From: Prolixibacteraceae bacterium
GTDB lineage: Bacteria > Bacteroidota > Bacteroidia > Bacteroidales > Prolixibacteraceae
Direction of reading: 5' to 3'
NCBI GenBank assembly: GCA_947475715.1
Contig: CANJNY010000040.1
Coordinates: 1 to 35,414 of the forward strand
Length of the DNA stretch: 35,414 bases
The position numbers and the translations under genes are program-made. The stretch's first letter is position 1. Each line of letters opens with the position of its first letter. Shown here in pieces: positions 15,719 to 24,422 of the stretch. The notes below the pieces were generated by a model. It saw nothing but the letters and a program-made list of their open reading frames with translations. It was not told the origin of the DNA and did no database searches.

Positions 15719-17128
15719 TCAATCCGCCTTATCGTGCAGAAACGAATTATTCTTCCTTAAGCGAGGCCCTTCATCTGCCTTGTCTGAGAGTGAATATCTT
15801 GAGATTTCGCGACCATTATCAAGCTGTTTACCGGCATTTTTGGCTTTCCTTCGTTCGTAGGCCGGGATCTTCGATAACTCATCGATATATTCTTCACTCT
15901 CATTGAAAAAATCAACCTGCATAACCCGTCTCCCTTCACCAGAAGAACCATCGCCGAATGGATCGATTCGGATGGGTGGATATAATTGTTTAATGATCTC
16001 ATCTTTCTTGTCAACGGGTGTTTCTGCAAAACCCGGGTATTTGGAAGCATGTATCGTTTCGCTGCCATAAAATCCGGTTGGAAAGGCATTTACATCATCA
16101 AGGAGTGGGATTTTTTCGCGTTGAATCTGACTTCCACTATTCATTTCAGGAATGGAACTCGATTTAAATCCGGTAGCAATCACCGTAACGCTAATCTCTT
16201 CGCCCATTTCAGGGTCAACGGCGACCCCATAAATAAGGTCTGCGTTATTCCCTGCCATCTCCTGTACATATTCGTTAACCAGATTCATCTCGTCCATCGT
16301 TACCTCCTTTATTTCGCCGGAGGTAATATTGACCAGTATATTTTTTGCGCCGCGGATATCATTATTATTCAGCAGTGGTGAATTAATGGCACCCTCGACC
16401 GCCTTTCTGGCGCGATTTTCACCCTGGGCTATAAATGATCCCATAATTGCTACACCGGAATTCTGCATTACCGTGCGGACATCTTCGAAGTCCACATTGA
16501 TAAATCCGGGGCAGGTAATGATCTCTGCGATTCCTTTTGCGGCAATTGCCAGAACATCATCTGCTTTTGAAAAGGCCTTGGAAATCGGAAAATCTCCATA
16601 AATTTCCCGGATCCTTTCATTGTTAATAATCAACAATGAGTCGACATGATTTTCAATCTCCCGAATCCCTTCAATAGCCTGTTGAATTCGTAAACGCCCC
16701 TCATTGCGAAAGGGGATAGAGACAATGCCAATGGTTAAGATCTTACGATCGCGCGCAGCCTTCGCAATCACGGGTGCTGCCCCTGTTCCGGTGCCTCCGC
16801 CCATCCCTGCGGTGATAAAAACCATTTTGGTATTTCCACCCAGAAGCTTCTCAATATCTTTAATATTCTCAATTGCCGAGTCGCGGCCCACATCGGGCTT
16901 ATTCCCTGCTCCCCGTCCCTCAGTCAGCTCAGAGCCAAGCTGAACTTTATACGGCACAGGACTATTCATTAATGCCTGCGCATCGGTATTGCAAACGGCA
17001 AAATCGACATCCTTAATCCCTTGCCGATACATGTGATTAACAGCATTTCCACCACCGCCGCCAACACCAATCACTTTTATAATTTTTTCGCCGTTAACCG
17101 GCAAATTGAAATCCATTAAATCAGACAT
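15719..17128 (-). CDS. ftsZ: Cell division protein FtsZ, canonical copy
   Basis: Tubulin-like GTPase forming the Z-ring. 469 residues from the ATG at 17128; the frame stays open for 34 codons upstream into the preceding ftsZ, but this ATG aligns the start with the paralogue (MSDLMDF against EDLMTF). GTP-binding glycines 21-27 (VGVGGGGGNAVNH in the pair), the tubulin signature GGGTGTG (110-116) and T7 catalytic residues N211, D213 and D216 (NVDFED) are intact. After a linker of about 90 residues comes the conserved C-terminal peptide IPAYERR (421-427), which binds FtsA and other partners. A further 42 residues end in NNSFLHDKAD, as in other Bacteroidota FtsZ. It lies 34 nt after the first ftsZ, surely on the same transcript. 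Confidence 0.96.
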   Translation of the reverse strand: MSDLMDFNLPVNGEKIIKVIGVGGGGGNAVNHMYRQGIKDVDFAVCNTDAQALMNSPVPYKVQLGSELTEGRGAGNKPDVGRDSAIENIKDIEKLLGGNTKMVFITAGMGGGTGTGAAPVIAKAARDRKILTIGIVSIPFRNEGRLRIQQAIEGIREIENHVDSLLIINNERIREIYGDFPISKAFSKADDVLAIAAKGIAEIITCPGFINVDFEDVRTVMQNSGVAIMGSFIAQGENRARKAVEGAINSPLLNNNDIRGAKNILVNITSGEIKEVTMDEMNLVNEYVQEMAGNNADLIYGVAVDPEMGEEISVTVIATGFKSSSIPEMNSGSQIQREKIPLLDDVNAFPTGFYGSETIHASKYPGFAETPVDKKDEIIKQLYPPIRIDPFGDGSSGEGRRVMQVDFFNESEEYIDELSKIPAYERRKAKNAGKQLDNGREISRYSLSDKADEGPRLRKNNSFLHDKAD

Positions 17129-17162
17129 AATATTTTTCTTTAAATTCAAGTTAATGGGGTAA

Positions 17163-18479
17163 TCATTTATCAATTTCCGCATCATCTTCGCTAAACAATC
17201 CGCCGAATTGTCTGTGAAACCAACTGCCAATTGGTTCTGCAGATTCGGATTGTTTTACATTAGGCTTTTTCACCGTTTTAGTAATCCGTTCCTGTCGGCT
17301 GGCGTCCCGTTTTTCTTCATCTTTGCGGATTGTAAAGGTTTCGTCCGGGGTGATCTCAAAATTCCGGAAGGTCTCTTCAGGCTCCAAAACTGTCTTACGC
17401 TGAGTAAACGACTCTGAGTTATCCGACTGACTTACGGGTTCATTGGCAGGTATAACCACGGTCTCCTTCAAGGGTTCAGGGCGCAGGATCCGGTTTGGAT
17501 TAATCTCGAATCCTGTTGCAATAACTGTCACACTAATTTTATTCCCAAGTTTAGGATCATAGCCATTACCCCAGATTATATTGGCATTATCACCGGCAGC
17601 ATCCTGCAAATAATCGATGATATCACCAATTTCACCCATTCGTACCTCATCTTCACCGGAGGTGATATTGAGGAGGATATTTTCTGTGCCATTAATATTA
17701 TTACTATCTAGAAGCGGTGACTTAAGCGCCTCTTCAGCCGCTCGGGTGGCACGATTCTCCCCTTCGGCGAAACCTGTTCCCATAATGAAAACCCCACTTT
17801 CGCGCAACACAGTATTGACATCTGCGAAGTCTATGTTGATATTTCCATGCAGGGTGATTATTTCGGCACATCCTTTTACCGCAGTTGCCACAATATTATC
17901 GGCCTGAGCAAATGCCTCACGCGCAGGGAGATCGCCATACACCTTATGAAGGTTTTCATTACTAATCACAAGGAGGCTATCTACGAAACGCTGAAGTTTT
18001 TTTATACCATCTATCGCCTGGTCATATCGGAGCCGACCCTCTTTGATTGAAGGGAGGGTCACCACAGCGATCGTGAGGATATCCATTTCGCGGGCCAGCT
18101 GGGCAATCACCGGTGCGGCACCTGTTCCAGTACCACCACCCATTCCGGCAGTAATAAAAACCATTTTGGTTCCTGTCTCCAGCACCGCTCTGATCTCTGC
18201 GAGGTTTTCTATGGCTGCCTGTTCTCCCCGTTTGGGTTTATTCCCTGCTCCACGCCCCTCTGTCAGGGAGACACCCAGTTGAACTTTGACCGGAACCGGA
18301 CTGTTTATGAGTGCCTGCGAATCGGTATTACAAACAAGAAAATCAACACCAGCTATTCCTTTTCGAAACATATGGTTCACCGCATTCCCACCACCACCAC
18401 CAACACCAACAACCTTGATGATGGATTGGTAATCGTGCTGAAACCCGAAGGTCATTAAATCTTCTGAAATGTTTTCCAT
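17163..18479 (-). CDS. ftsZ: Second FtsZ paralogue without the usual C-terminal peptide
   Basis: 438 residues, adjacent upstream paralogue of the canonical ftsZ. The GTPase core looks functional: GVGGGGGNAVNH (25-36), GGGTGTG (114-120) and T7 residues N215, D217, D220 (NIDFAD). Residues 22-92 differ from the other copy at only 16 of 71 positions. Differences fall in regions usually conserved, e.g. TLPSIKEG against SIPFRNEG, and ITLHGNIN against ITCPGFIN. The linker (about 325-415) is rich in Glu, Arg and Lys. There is no IPAYERR peptide; the protein ends in EPIGSWFHRQFGGLFSEDD plus AEIDK, an aromatic segment and acidic tail resembling the FtsA C-terminus (GLMSDEDSEIN). I infer possible direct membrane or divisome binding. 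It lies 18 nt after ftsA. Confidence 0.93.
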   Translation of the reverse strand: MENISEDLMTFGFQHDYQSIIKVVGVGGGGGNAVNHMFRKGIAGVDFLVCNTDSQALINSPVPVKVQLGVSLTEGRGAGNKPKRGEQAAIENLAEIRAVLETGTKMVFITAGMGGGTGTGAAPVIAQLAREMDILTIAVVTLPSIKEGRLRYDQAIDGIKKLQRFVDSLLVISNENLHKVYGDLPAREAFAQADNIVATAVKGCAEIITLHGNINIDFADVNTVLRESGVFIMGTGFAEGENRATRAAEEALKSPLLDSNNINGTENILLNITSGEDEVRMGEIGDIIDYLQDAAGDNANIIWGNGYDPKLGNKISVTVIATGFEINPNRILRPEPLKETVVIPANEPVSQSDNSESFTQRKTVLEPEETFRNFEITPDETFTIRKDEEKRDASRQERITKTVKKPNVKQSESAEPIGSWFHRQFGGLFSEDDAEIDK

Positions 18480-18497
18480 GTGATTAACTAATTGATT

Positions 18498-19820
18498 TTA
18501 ATTTATTTCGCTATCTTCATCCGACATTAAACCGTTTATTCCATCTTTTGCCTTGTCAAAAAATCCTGTGACCAACGTCTTTATTCCATGACGTTTTTCA
18601 GGCTCGACTTTTTTCACTTCCTCGGGAGTATTTGAGACAATCATTCCCTGGGGATAATTCTGACTTCGGGCCTGATAAAGTCCATGGATAAGCAATCCCA
18701 TAACATTTGCCGACTGCAAGTTCATAAACTGCTCATTCATTAAGTGTTCCTCAATCGGGACGATCGGTTTACCAAACCTGACATCCAGTCCGGTCATATA
18801 ACTAACCAGTTTATCAATTCCGCGCATATTGGAGCCTCCGCCGGCCAGCACAATCCCTGCACCCAATTTATTCCGCAGGTTGGTCGATTCAAGCTGATAA
18901 GCGACCCCTTCAATAATCTCTTCAAGCCGCGCCTGAATGATCCCTGAGAGGTTTCTGAAACTAATCTCTTTGGCATTCCACCCTTCGACTTCGGGAATCT
19001 GGGCAAACTTATTTTCCGGAACCAGCTCAGAAAAAGCATATCCGCACTGAATTTTTACTATTTCAGCATGACGTGGAATAATATTGCACCCTTCGCGGAT
19101 ATCGTTTGAGATCACATTTCCACCAAAAGGTAATTCAGCAGCTAAGCGTAATTTGTTTTCATAGAAGAGGGAAACGCCCGTTGTTCCGGCTCCAAAATCA
19201 AGCAAAATAACTCCGGCCTCTTTTTCATCTTTGGATAGAAAGGCTGCTCCCTGAACATAGGGATTTACGAATGCTCCGGCAAGTTCATATCCTCCCTTTT
19301 CGATACTCTTGCGAAGATTCTGTTCATACGATTCAGGAGCCGAGATAACCCTGAAGGTTCCTTCAACACGGCGTCCTGCCATTCCAACCGGATTATTGAC
19401 ACCACGCTCACCATCTACCGTAAATTCCTCTGCGGTAATATGATAAATTTTTTCCCCGGGGCCACCCGAATATCGTTGTACCTCTCCACTTAAGGAATTA
19501 ATGATTGCCTGTGTAACTTCCCCGTTATCGGTCATCCGGTAGGCCGAAACCTGTCGGTTATTGATTTTCTGTCCCGATATTCCTGCAAAAACTCTTTTAA
19601 CTCTCAGGTTAAGAGATCTTTCCAATGAACTGACAACGGTCTTGATTGATACGGATGCTTCGTCAATATTTACCACAACCCCGTTACGAACTCCCTGAGT
19701 AAGGGTTTCGCTAAATGCCACGATTTCGAGTTTACCGTCTGAGGTAAAACGCCCAACTGCCCCTCTGGTTCTAAAGGTTCCAATGTCAATTGCGGCAACC
19801 ATCTCTCTTGTCCGGTTCAT
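18498..19820 (-). CDS. ftsA: Cell division protein FtsA
   Basis: Actin-like ATPase that tethers FtsZ to the membrane and signals to the septal synthase. 440 residues with the actin-fold motifs: phosphate 1 AAIDIGTFRTRGAVGRF (9-25), phosphate 2 VILLDFGAGTTGVSLFY (about 205-220), and adenosine loop GIVLAGGGSNMRG (about 325-337). The C-terminus carries the expected amphipathic membrane-targeting segment (about 412-432, IKTLVTGFFDKAKDGINGLM), followed by acidic SDEDSEIN. That tail resembles the end of the adjacent non-canonical FtsZ. The gene lies 6 nt after ftsQ in the dcw transcript. Confidence 0.96.
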   Translation of the reverse strand: MNRTREMVAAIDIGTFRTRGAVGRFTSDGKLEIVAFSETLTQGVRNGVVVNIDEASVSIKTVVSSLERSLNLRVKRVFAGISGQKINNRQVSAYRMTDNGEVTQAIINSLSGEVQRYSGGPGEKIYHITAEEFTVDGERGVNNPVGMAGRRVEGTFRVISAPESYEQNLRKSIEKGGYELAGAFVNPYVQGAAFLSKDEKEAGVILLDFGAGTTGVSLFYENKLRLAAELPFGGNVISNDIREGCNIIPRHAEIVKIQCGYAFSELVPENKFAQIPEVEGWNAKEISFRNLSGIIQARLEEIIEGVAYQLESTNLRNKLGAGIVLAGGGSNMRGIDKLVSYMTGLDVRFGKPIVPIEEHLMNEQFMNLQSANVMGLLIHGLYQARSQNYPQGMIVSNTPEEVKKVEPEKRHGIKTLVTGFFDKAKDGINGLMSDEDSEIN

Positions 19821-19826
19821 AGTTAT

Positions 19827-20576
19827 TTATTTTTTTGTGCAAATAATCTGATTCTGAAATTCTAAATTGATGGATTTATAAATACTCCACCCTCCATCCT
19901 TAAAACCATCGGTATATAATGCCTTAAGATTACGAAATTTTGTCTGAAAATCACCAGGGGCTCCGAACAGGATAATTTGTTCACCAACCCTGGGAATCAT
20001 CGAAAGCTCCCCGACCGCATTGACATAAATCTGGTCAATCTGAGCACTTAAAAATTTATCGTCATTAATATAAGTAATCAAAGGGAGTAACTTTTTTCGG
20101 GCAAACTCCGCAGATACAAGACCGCCGACAATCATTACCCTGGGGGTATACCGGGGTGACCACTCAATAACCTTTCCAAGCTTGTCCATATAAAAAGCAC
20201 TCGACCCGACAACTCTGAAAACCGGCTCCCGCTGTTTTATTCTCACAACAAGGGACCCAAAGCTTTTAGGACCCTGCTCGTAAACATTGGTATAAACATC
20301 GACCTCCTCTATCGCGTGCAGTTTTCGTAACCCGTCTTCGATTTTCCGCAGATTAACATCCTGCAAAGGTAATCCAAATATTCCCTGATAATTTCGGTGT
20401 ACCCATTGCCTGATATCACTGTTTTCGATAAAATGCTGACTTGCAGAGTCTGCAATTTCCACCTTTACATTTGCACATTTTAATTGATGAGTTTGTTGTA
20501 TAGAGAATCCCAGTGACACAAATATCACGATCAGAGAGAGGCTCCAGAGCACACTATTTACAATTTTATTAAACAT
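19827..20576 (-). CDS. ftsQ: Cell division protein FtsQ
   Basis: Bitopic division protein linking early and late divisome components. The best start is the ATG at 20576 (249 residues), overlapping the end of murC by 8 nt; a TTG at 20591 in the same frame would add five residues. It has a short basic N-terminus, a membrane helix (about 9-27, VLWSLSLIVIFVSLGFS), a POTRA-like region (about 35-120; IRQWVHRNYQGIFGLPLQDVNLRKIEDGL and the RIKQREPVF strand) and the FtsQ beta domain with FYMDKLGKVIEWSPRYTPRVMIVGG. Sequence conservation in this family is low, but position between murC and ftsA supports it. Confidence 0.92.
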   Translation of the reverse strand: MFNKIVNSVLWSLSLIVIFVSLGFSIQQTHQLKCANVKVEIADSASQHFIENSDIRQWVHRNYQGIFGLPLQDVNLRKIEDGLRKLHAIEEVDVYTNVYEQGPKSFGSLVVRIKQREPVFRVVGSSAFYMDKLGKVIEWSPRYTPRVMIVGGLVSAEFARKKLLPLITYINDDKFLSAQIDQIYVNAVGELSMIPRVGEQIILFGAPGDFQTKFRNLKALYTDGFKDGGWSIYKSINLEFQNQIICTKK

Positions 20577-21957
20577 TCTCGTTTTCAACAAGATAATTTA
20601 TAATCGGTTCAATAAGACGGTCTATATCGCCTGCCCCCAGCGTGAGAAGGATTTCTGGCTGATAGTTTCCCAGTATGGCCGGGAAATCGCTGTTTTGGCA
20701 TCGTAATTTACTTACTGAGTTCATCTTATCCAGAATAATACCCGAGTTAACACCTTCCATCGGCAATTCACGCGCCGGATAGATCTCCATAACCAGTGCG
20801 TCATCAAGCAGATCCAGTGCGGCAGCAAAATCTGCGGCAAAGTCATTGGTCCGCGAAAAAAGGTGGGGTTGGAAAATTCCGGTCACTCTTTTCCCGGGAT
20901 AAAGATCGCGAACCGAACGAATAGTCGCTTCAAGCTCACGCGGGTGATGCGCATAGTCGTCGATATAAATGGTCTTCTTTCCCTTGTATCTCACATCAAA
21001 TCGACGTACAACACCACTATATTGGGCCAGAGCCAGCCTGATCTCGTCGGCAGTAACTCCGCTGAGCAGGGCCATTGCGCATGAGGCAACCGCATTCTCA
21101 ACATTCATTAATCCGGGATAGGTAAGGCAAAGATTTTCAATTACCCCTGTGGGGGTCTTCAAATCAAAATGATAAGCACCATCTACAATATGAATATCAA
21201 TGGCCTGATAATCGGATAATTCATTAATAGAATAAGAATAATATTGAATTTGTGTATTCCACTGACCGTCGATATTCAGACCATTACGGTATAATAATGT
21301 TCCATTTGGGTGGATTTGCGAAACGAAATCACCAAATGCTTTAACCATAGTTTGATGATCTCCATAAATATCAAGGTGATCAGCATCCATCCAGGTAATT
21401 ACAGCGAGTTCAGGGTGCAATTGAAGAAATGAACGGTCAAATTCATCTGCTTCAACAACGATAAACGGACTATTATTATCGGGCAGCAAGAGATTTGTCT
21501 CATAATTTTTCGAGATTCCCCCCATAAATGCAGAGCAGTCGATATGCGATTGTTTCAACAGATGGGCAGTCATGGTGGTAACCGAAGTTTTCCCATGTGT
21601 TCCGGCGATAGCTATACAACGTCGCCCGGCAGTGAGTAAACCAAGAACTGCCGATCTTTTATACATTGAAAATCCGTTTTCACGGAAATAGAGGAATTCA
21701 GCAAAGTTAACCGGAACAGCGGGAGTATAAATAACCACGGTGGTATCCTTCTCTTCAGGTTTCGGAACCTTGGTCAGGTCATCCTTATAATGGATTGGAA
21801 TCCCCTCTTTTTCAAGTGCGAGAGTAAGTGAAGTGGGTGTTTTGTCGTAACCACGAACCTGCTTTCCGATGAATTGGAAATACCGTGCCAATGCACTCAT
21901 ACCAATACCACCAATGCCCAGCAGGTAAATCTGTTTTATGTTTTTAATTTCAATCAT
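20569..21957 (-). CDS. murC: UDP-N-acetylmuramate--L-alanine ligase
   Basis: Adds L-alanine to UDP-MurNAc, the first peptide step of peptidoglycan precursor synthesis. 462 residues with the three Mur ligase domains: N-terminal UDP-binding Rossmann region with GIGGIGMSALA (about 14-24), ATP-binding loop GTHGKTSVT (about 119-127), and a C-terminal domain containing DDYAHHPRE and GIFQPHLFSRT, both MurC hallmarks. The start ATG overlaps the murG stop as TAATG, a sign of translational coupling, and the 3' end overlaps ftsQ. Confidence 0.97.
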   Translation of the reverse strand: MIEIKNIKQIYLLGIGGIGMSALARYFQFIGKQVRGYDKTPTSLTLALEKEGIPIHYKDDLTKVPKPEEKDTTVVIYTPAVPVNFAEFLYFRENGFSMYKRSAVLGLLTAGRRCIAIAGTHGKTSVTTMTAHLLKQSHIDCSAFMGGISKNYETNLLLPDNNSPFIVVEADEFDRSFLQLHPELAVITWMDADHLDIYGDHQTMVKAFGDFVSQIHPNGTLLYRNGLNIDGQWNTQIQYYSYSINELSDYQAIDIHIVDGAYHFDLKTPTGVIENLCLTYPGLMNVENAVASCAMALLSGVTADEIRLALAQYSGVVRRFDVRYKGKKTIYIDDYAHHPRELEATIRSVRDLYPGKRVTGIFQPHLFSRTNDFAADFAAALDLLDDALVMEIYPARELPMEGVNSGIILDKMNSVSKLRCQNSDFPAILGNYQPEILLTLGAGDIDRLIEPIINYLVENENV

Positions 21958-23063
21958 TATCCTTTATTTAGTAAAGCCGCAATGACCTCTACAATATCAT
22001 CAGTTGCATGGGGAGTGGCCAGCTTCTTAATGTTCTCTGAAAGTTTAAGGCATTTCTGACGTTCCCGCAGTAATTGGAGCGCCTCAGGAATTAACTCTTT
22101 AACCGCTACCGAATCTTTAACAAGTATAGCCGCTTCTTTCTCTACCAGCGACATCGCATTATAGGTCTGATGGTCTTCTGAAACATTTGGTGAAGGGACC
22201 AGTATAGCAGCTGCACCTACTGCACAGAGCTCTGAAATCGTCCCTGCCCCTGCCCTTGAGATCACAAGATCAGCAAGTGAATAGGCCAGATCCATGCGTG
22301 GAATAAACTCCATGAGCCGGATATTGGGCACAGAATTAATGTTTAACTGATCCTGAATATCTTTAAAATAATATTTTCCGGTCTGCCAGATTACCAGCAC
22401 CTCTGAGTGACGTATCAACTCCAGATTTGCCAGTACACTTTGATTAAGCACCTTTGCACCAAGGCTTCCCCCTATAATAAGTATTATCGGCTGATCAGAA
22501 GTGATTCCAAAAAAATCTTTTGCTTCGGATGTTTTTGGAGAGAGGGATTCCAGCCCCTTACGGATCGGGTTTCCTGTAAAGACAATTTTATTTTCAGGGA
22601 AGAACCGGCCCATCTTATCATAAGCCACACAGATTTTATTTGCCTTTTTCCCAAGTATCTTATTGGTAACTCCTGCAAACGAGTTTTGTTCCTGCAGCAC
22701 AGTTGGGATACCTAAACTTTCGGCGACCCTTAAAACTGGTCCACTGGCATAACCTCCAACGCCAATTACGACATCGGGATTAAAATTCTTCACCACTTTT
22801 TTGGCACTGAGCATCGAACGGATTAGTTTGGGGATAAATGCCATATTCCGCCATATTTCGCCGCGGTGAAAGCCAGCAACAGGAAGTCCGACGATAGTAT
22901 AGCCAGCAGCGGGAACTTTCTCCATTTCCATTTTTCCCTCTGCACCGACGAAGAGAATTTCGCAATCGGGAAAGCGGTTGCGTAACCCATCGGCAATTGA
23001 TAATGCCGGAAAGATATGTCCTCCCGTTCCACCACCACTCACGATAAATTTTGCTCTCTCCAT
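21957..23063 (-). CDS. murG: UDP-GlcNAc:lipid I GlcNAc transferase MurG
   Basis: Peripheral inner-membrane GT28 glycosyltransferase that completes lipid II. 368 residues, full length. The N-terminal glycine-rich loop SGGGTGGHIFPALSIAD (about 9-25), VGVGGYASGPVL and EQNSFAGVTNKIL match the acceptor half. The donor half has GGSLGAKVLNQ, SRAGAGTISELCAVG and PSPNVSEDHQTYNA, which form the UDP-GlcNAc site. The start lies 3 nt after the ftsW stop, and the stop overlaps the murC start by one base. Confidence 0.97.
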   Translation of the reverse strand: MERAKFIVSGGGTGGHIFPALSIADGLRNRFPDCEILFVGAEGKMEMEKVPAAGYTIVGLPVAGFHRGEIWRNMAFIPKLIRSMLSAKKVVKNFNPDVVIGVGGYASGPVLRVAESLGIPTVLQEQNSFAGVTNKILGKKANKICVAYDKMGRFFPENKIVFTGNPIRKGLESLSPKTSEAKDFFGITSDQPIILIIGGSLGAKVLNQSVLANLELIRHSEVLVIWQTGKYYFKDIQDQLNINSVPNIRLMEFIPRMDLAYSLADLVISRAGAGTISELCAVGAAAILVPSPNVSEDHQTYNAMSLVEKEAAILVKDSVAVKELIPEALQLLRERQKCLKLSENIKKLATPHATDDIVEVIAALLNKG

Positions 23064-23066
23064 CTT

Positions 23067-24293
23067 TTAATTTTTTGTCAATAATAGATCCTCATTGGGT
23101 AATATGTCATCGGGCCTTAAATTATTTTCAACCTGCTCCTGTTCTTCCTGTTCCGTTTCGGCACTTACACTCAGTAGCAGGCCGAAAGTAAAGGCAGTAA
23201 ACAACTGTGATGTCCCTCCCCAGCTGATCCAGGGTAATGGCTGTCCGGTAACCGGGATAATACCCGATGAAACTGACATATTAATTAATGCCTGTAATAT
23301 AATAACAGTGACTGCACCTGTTGCCAGGAAAATTGAAAAAGACCATTTACATTTTTGGATGATTACTCCTCCTCTTGTAAGAAAAATCAGGTACAACAGC
23401 GCCACAAAGGCCCCACCAATCAAGCCATATTCTTCTATTATAATTGAATAAATAAAATCGTTATATGCAGCAGGCATAAAATTACTGATCTTACTTTTCC
23501 CTGCACCAACGCCAGCAATACCTCCCCGATGAATTGCAATCATCGCAAAATCATCCTGGCTAAGCCCCTTCACGGCGGTTGCTGCCTTTTCTCCATGGAG
23601 ATGGCGATCAATACGGGCACGGATCGTGAGGAACCTTCCCAAACCAGCCTTCTGCGGCATGTAAGGTGCAGCAAAATAGATGACCACAACGATCATTGCA
23701 CCTGCCAAAATGGTTAATCCCAAGAATTTAAACGGAATTCTTCCCACAAACATCATGATAACGGCAGTCAGGAAAAGGAGGACCGCAGAGGAAAAATTGG
23801 CCATCATGATCAGCAGGCATAGGGCTCCCACCCCCATCATTGTTTTAAAAAACGCAATCCGAAGAAGACGCGGATCCTTCTGATTATTTGCCAGCAGACG
23901 CGCGACCCATAAAACAACCGCCACTTTAGCCATCTCAGCCGGCTGAAAACTGATAAAACCAAACCGTAACGTCCGGCCAGTAGCTTCACCCCCACGTCCG
24001 AATATAAGTCCAAGACATACGCCAACTAAAGCAATAAAAAGTGCCGCATTGGCATACCGGTTATATAATTTCACCGGGATATAATTTAGCATAATTAAAA
24101 TTGCTCCGTAACCCATCATTTGATATAACAGCTGACGAAAGATATAATGGGAAGTATCTCCTCCGTCCTGCCGATAAGCCAGTGCACCGGTGGAACTATA
24201 AACAACCAGCAGTGAAATGCATGTCAGCATGACAAGTATAACCCAGATAATCTTATCTCCCTTAATGTACTGTTTTAACTCTCCGGTATTCAT
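23067..24293 (-). CDS. ftsW: Septal peptidoglycan polymerase FtsW
   Basis: SEDS-family glycan polymerase acting with FtsI at the septum. 408 residues with about ten membrane helices. Family signatures are present: FQPAEMAKVAVVLWVARLL, GGIAGVGAGKSK, the AYNDFIYSIIIEEYGLIGG loop with the conserved acidic residues, and GIIPVTGQPLPWISWGGTSQL near the C-terminus. The short acidic C-terminal tail is cytoplasmic. It follows murD after an unusually long 129-nt gap filled with AT-rich repeats, and directly precedes murG. Confidence 0.95.
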   Translation of the reverse strand: MNTGELKQYIKGDKIIWVILVMLTCISLLVVYSSTGALAYRQDGGDTSHYIFRQLLYQMMGYGAILIMLNYIPVKLYNRYANAALFIALVGVCLGLIFGRGGEATGRTLRFGFISFQPAEMAKVAVVLWVARLLANNQKDPRLLRIAFFKTMMGVGALCLLIMMANFSSAVLLFLTAVIMMFVGRIPFKFLGLTILAGAMIVVVIYFAAPYMPQKAGLGRFLTIRARIDRHLHGEKAATAVKGLSQDDFAMIAIHRGGIAGVGAGKSKISNFMPAAYNDFIYSIIIEEYGLIGGAFVALLYLIFLTRGGVIIQKCKWSFSIFLATGAVTVIILQALINMSVSSGIIPVTGQPLPWISWGGTSQLFTAFTFGLLLSVSAETEQEEQEQVENNLRPDDILPNEDLLLTKN

Positions 24294-24327
24294 TTCAATT
24301 AGTTATTATTTTGAATTGGAAATAAAT

Positions 24328-24422
24328 AATTCTAAATGCTGCTATCAAAATATAAAATTCAATTTAGAATTCGCAGTATGGAGATTTTGAATTTTGACTT
24401 TGCATTTTTCATTTTGATTTCC
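24328..24422. repeat. AT-rich inverted/direct repeat inserted between murD and ftsW
   Basis: Inverted repeat AATTCTAAAT (24328-24337) and ATTTAGAATT (24362-24371), a 10-bp stem with a 24-nt loop. It is followed by a TTTTGA/TTTTGAC/TTTGCATTTTTCATTTTGA run, which on the coding strand reads AAAATGAAAAATGCAAAG and CAAAATTCAAAATC. This composition is typical of dispersed intergenic repeats in Bacteroidota. The surrounding dcw junctions are mostly under 20 nt, so this 129-nt spacer looks like an insertion tolerated within the operon. Confidence 0.6.

Noticed and set aside
17129-17230. Upstream extension of the canonical FtsZ by 34 residues
   Set aside because: It would overlap the preceding ftsZ, has no FtsZ-like sequence, and the ATG at 17128 aligns with the paralogue's N-terminus.
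15719-18479. The second ftsZ as an assembly duplication
   Set aside because: The two genes differ through the core and are unrelated in linker and tail, so they are real paralogues rather than a collapsed or repeated contig segment.
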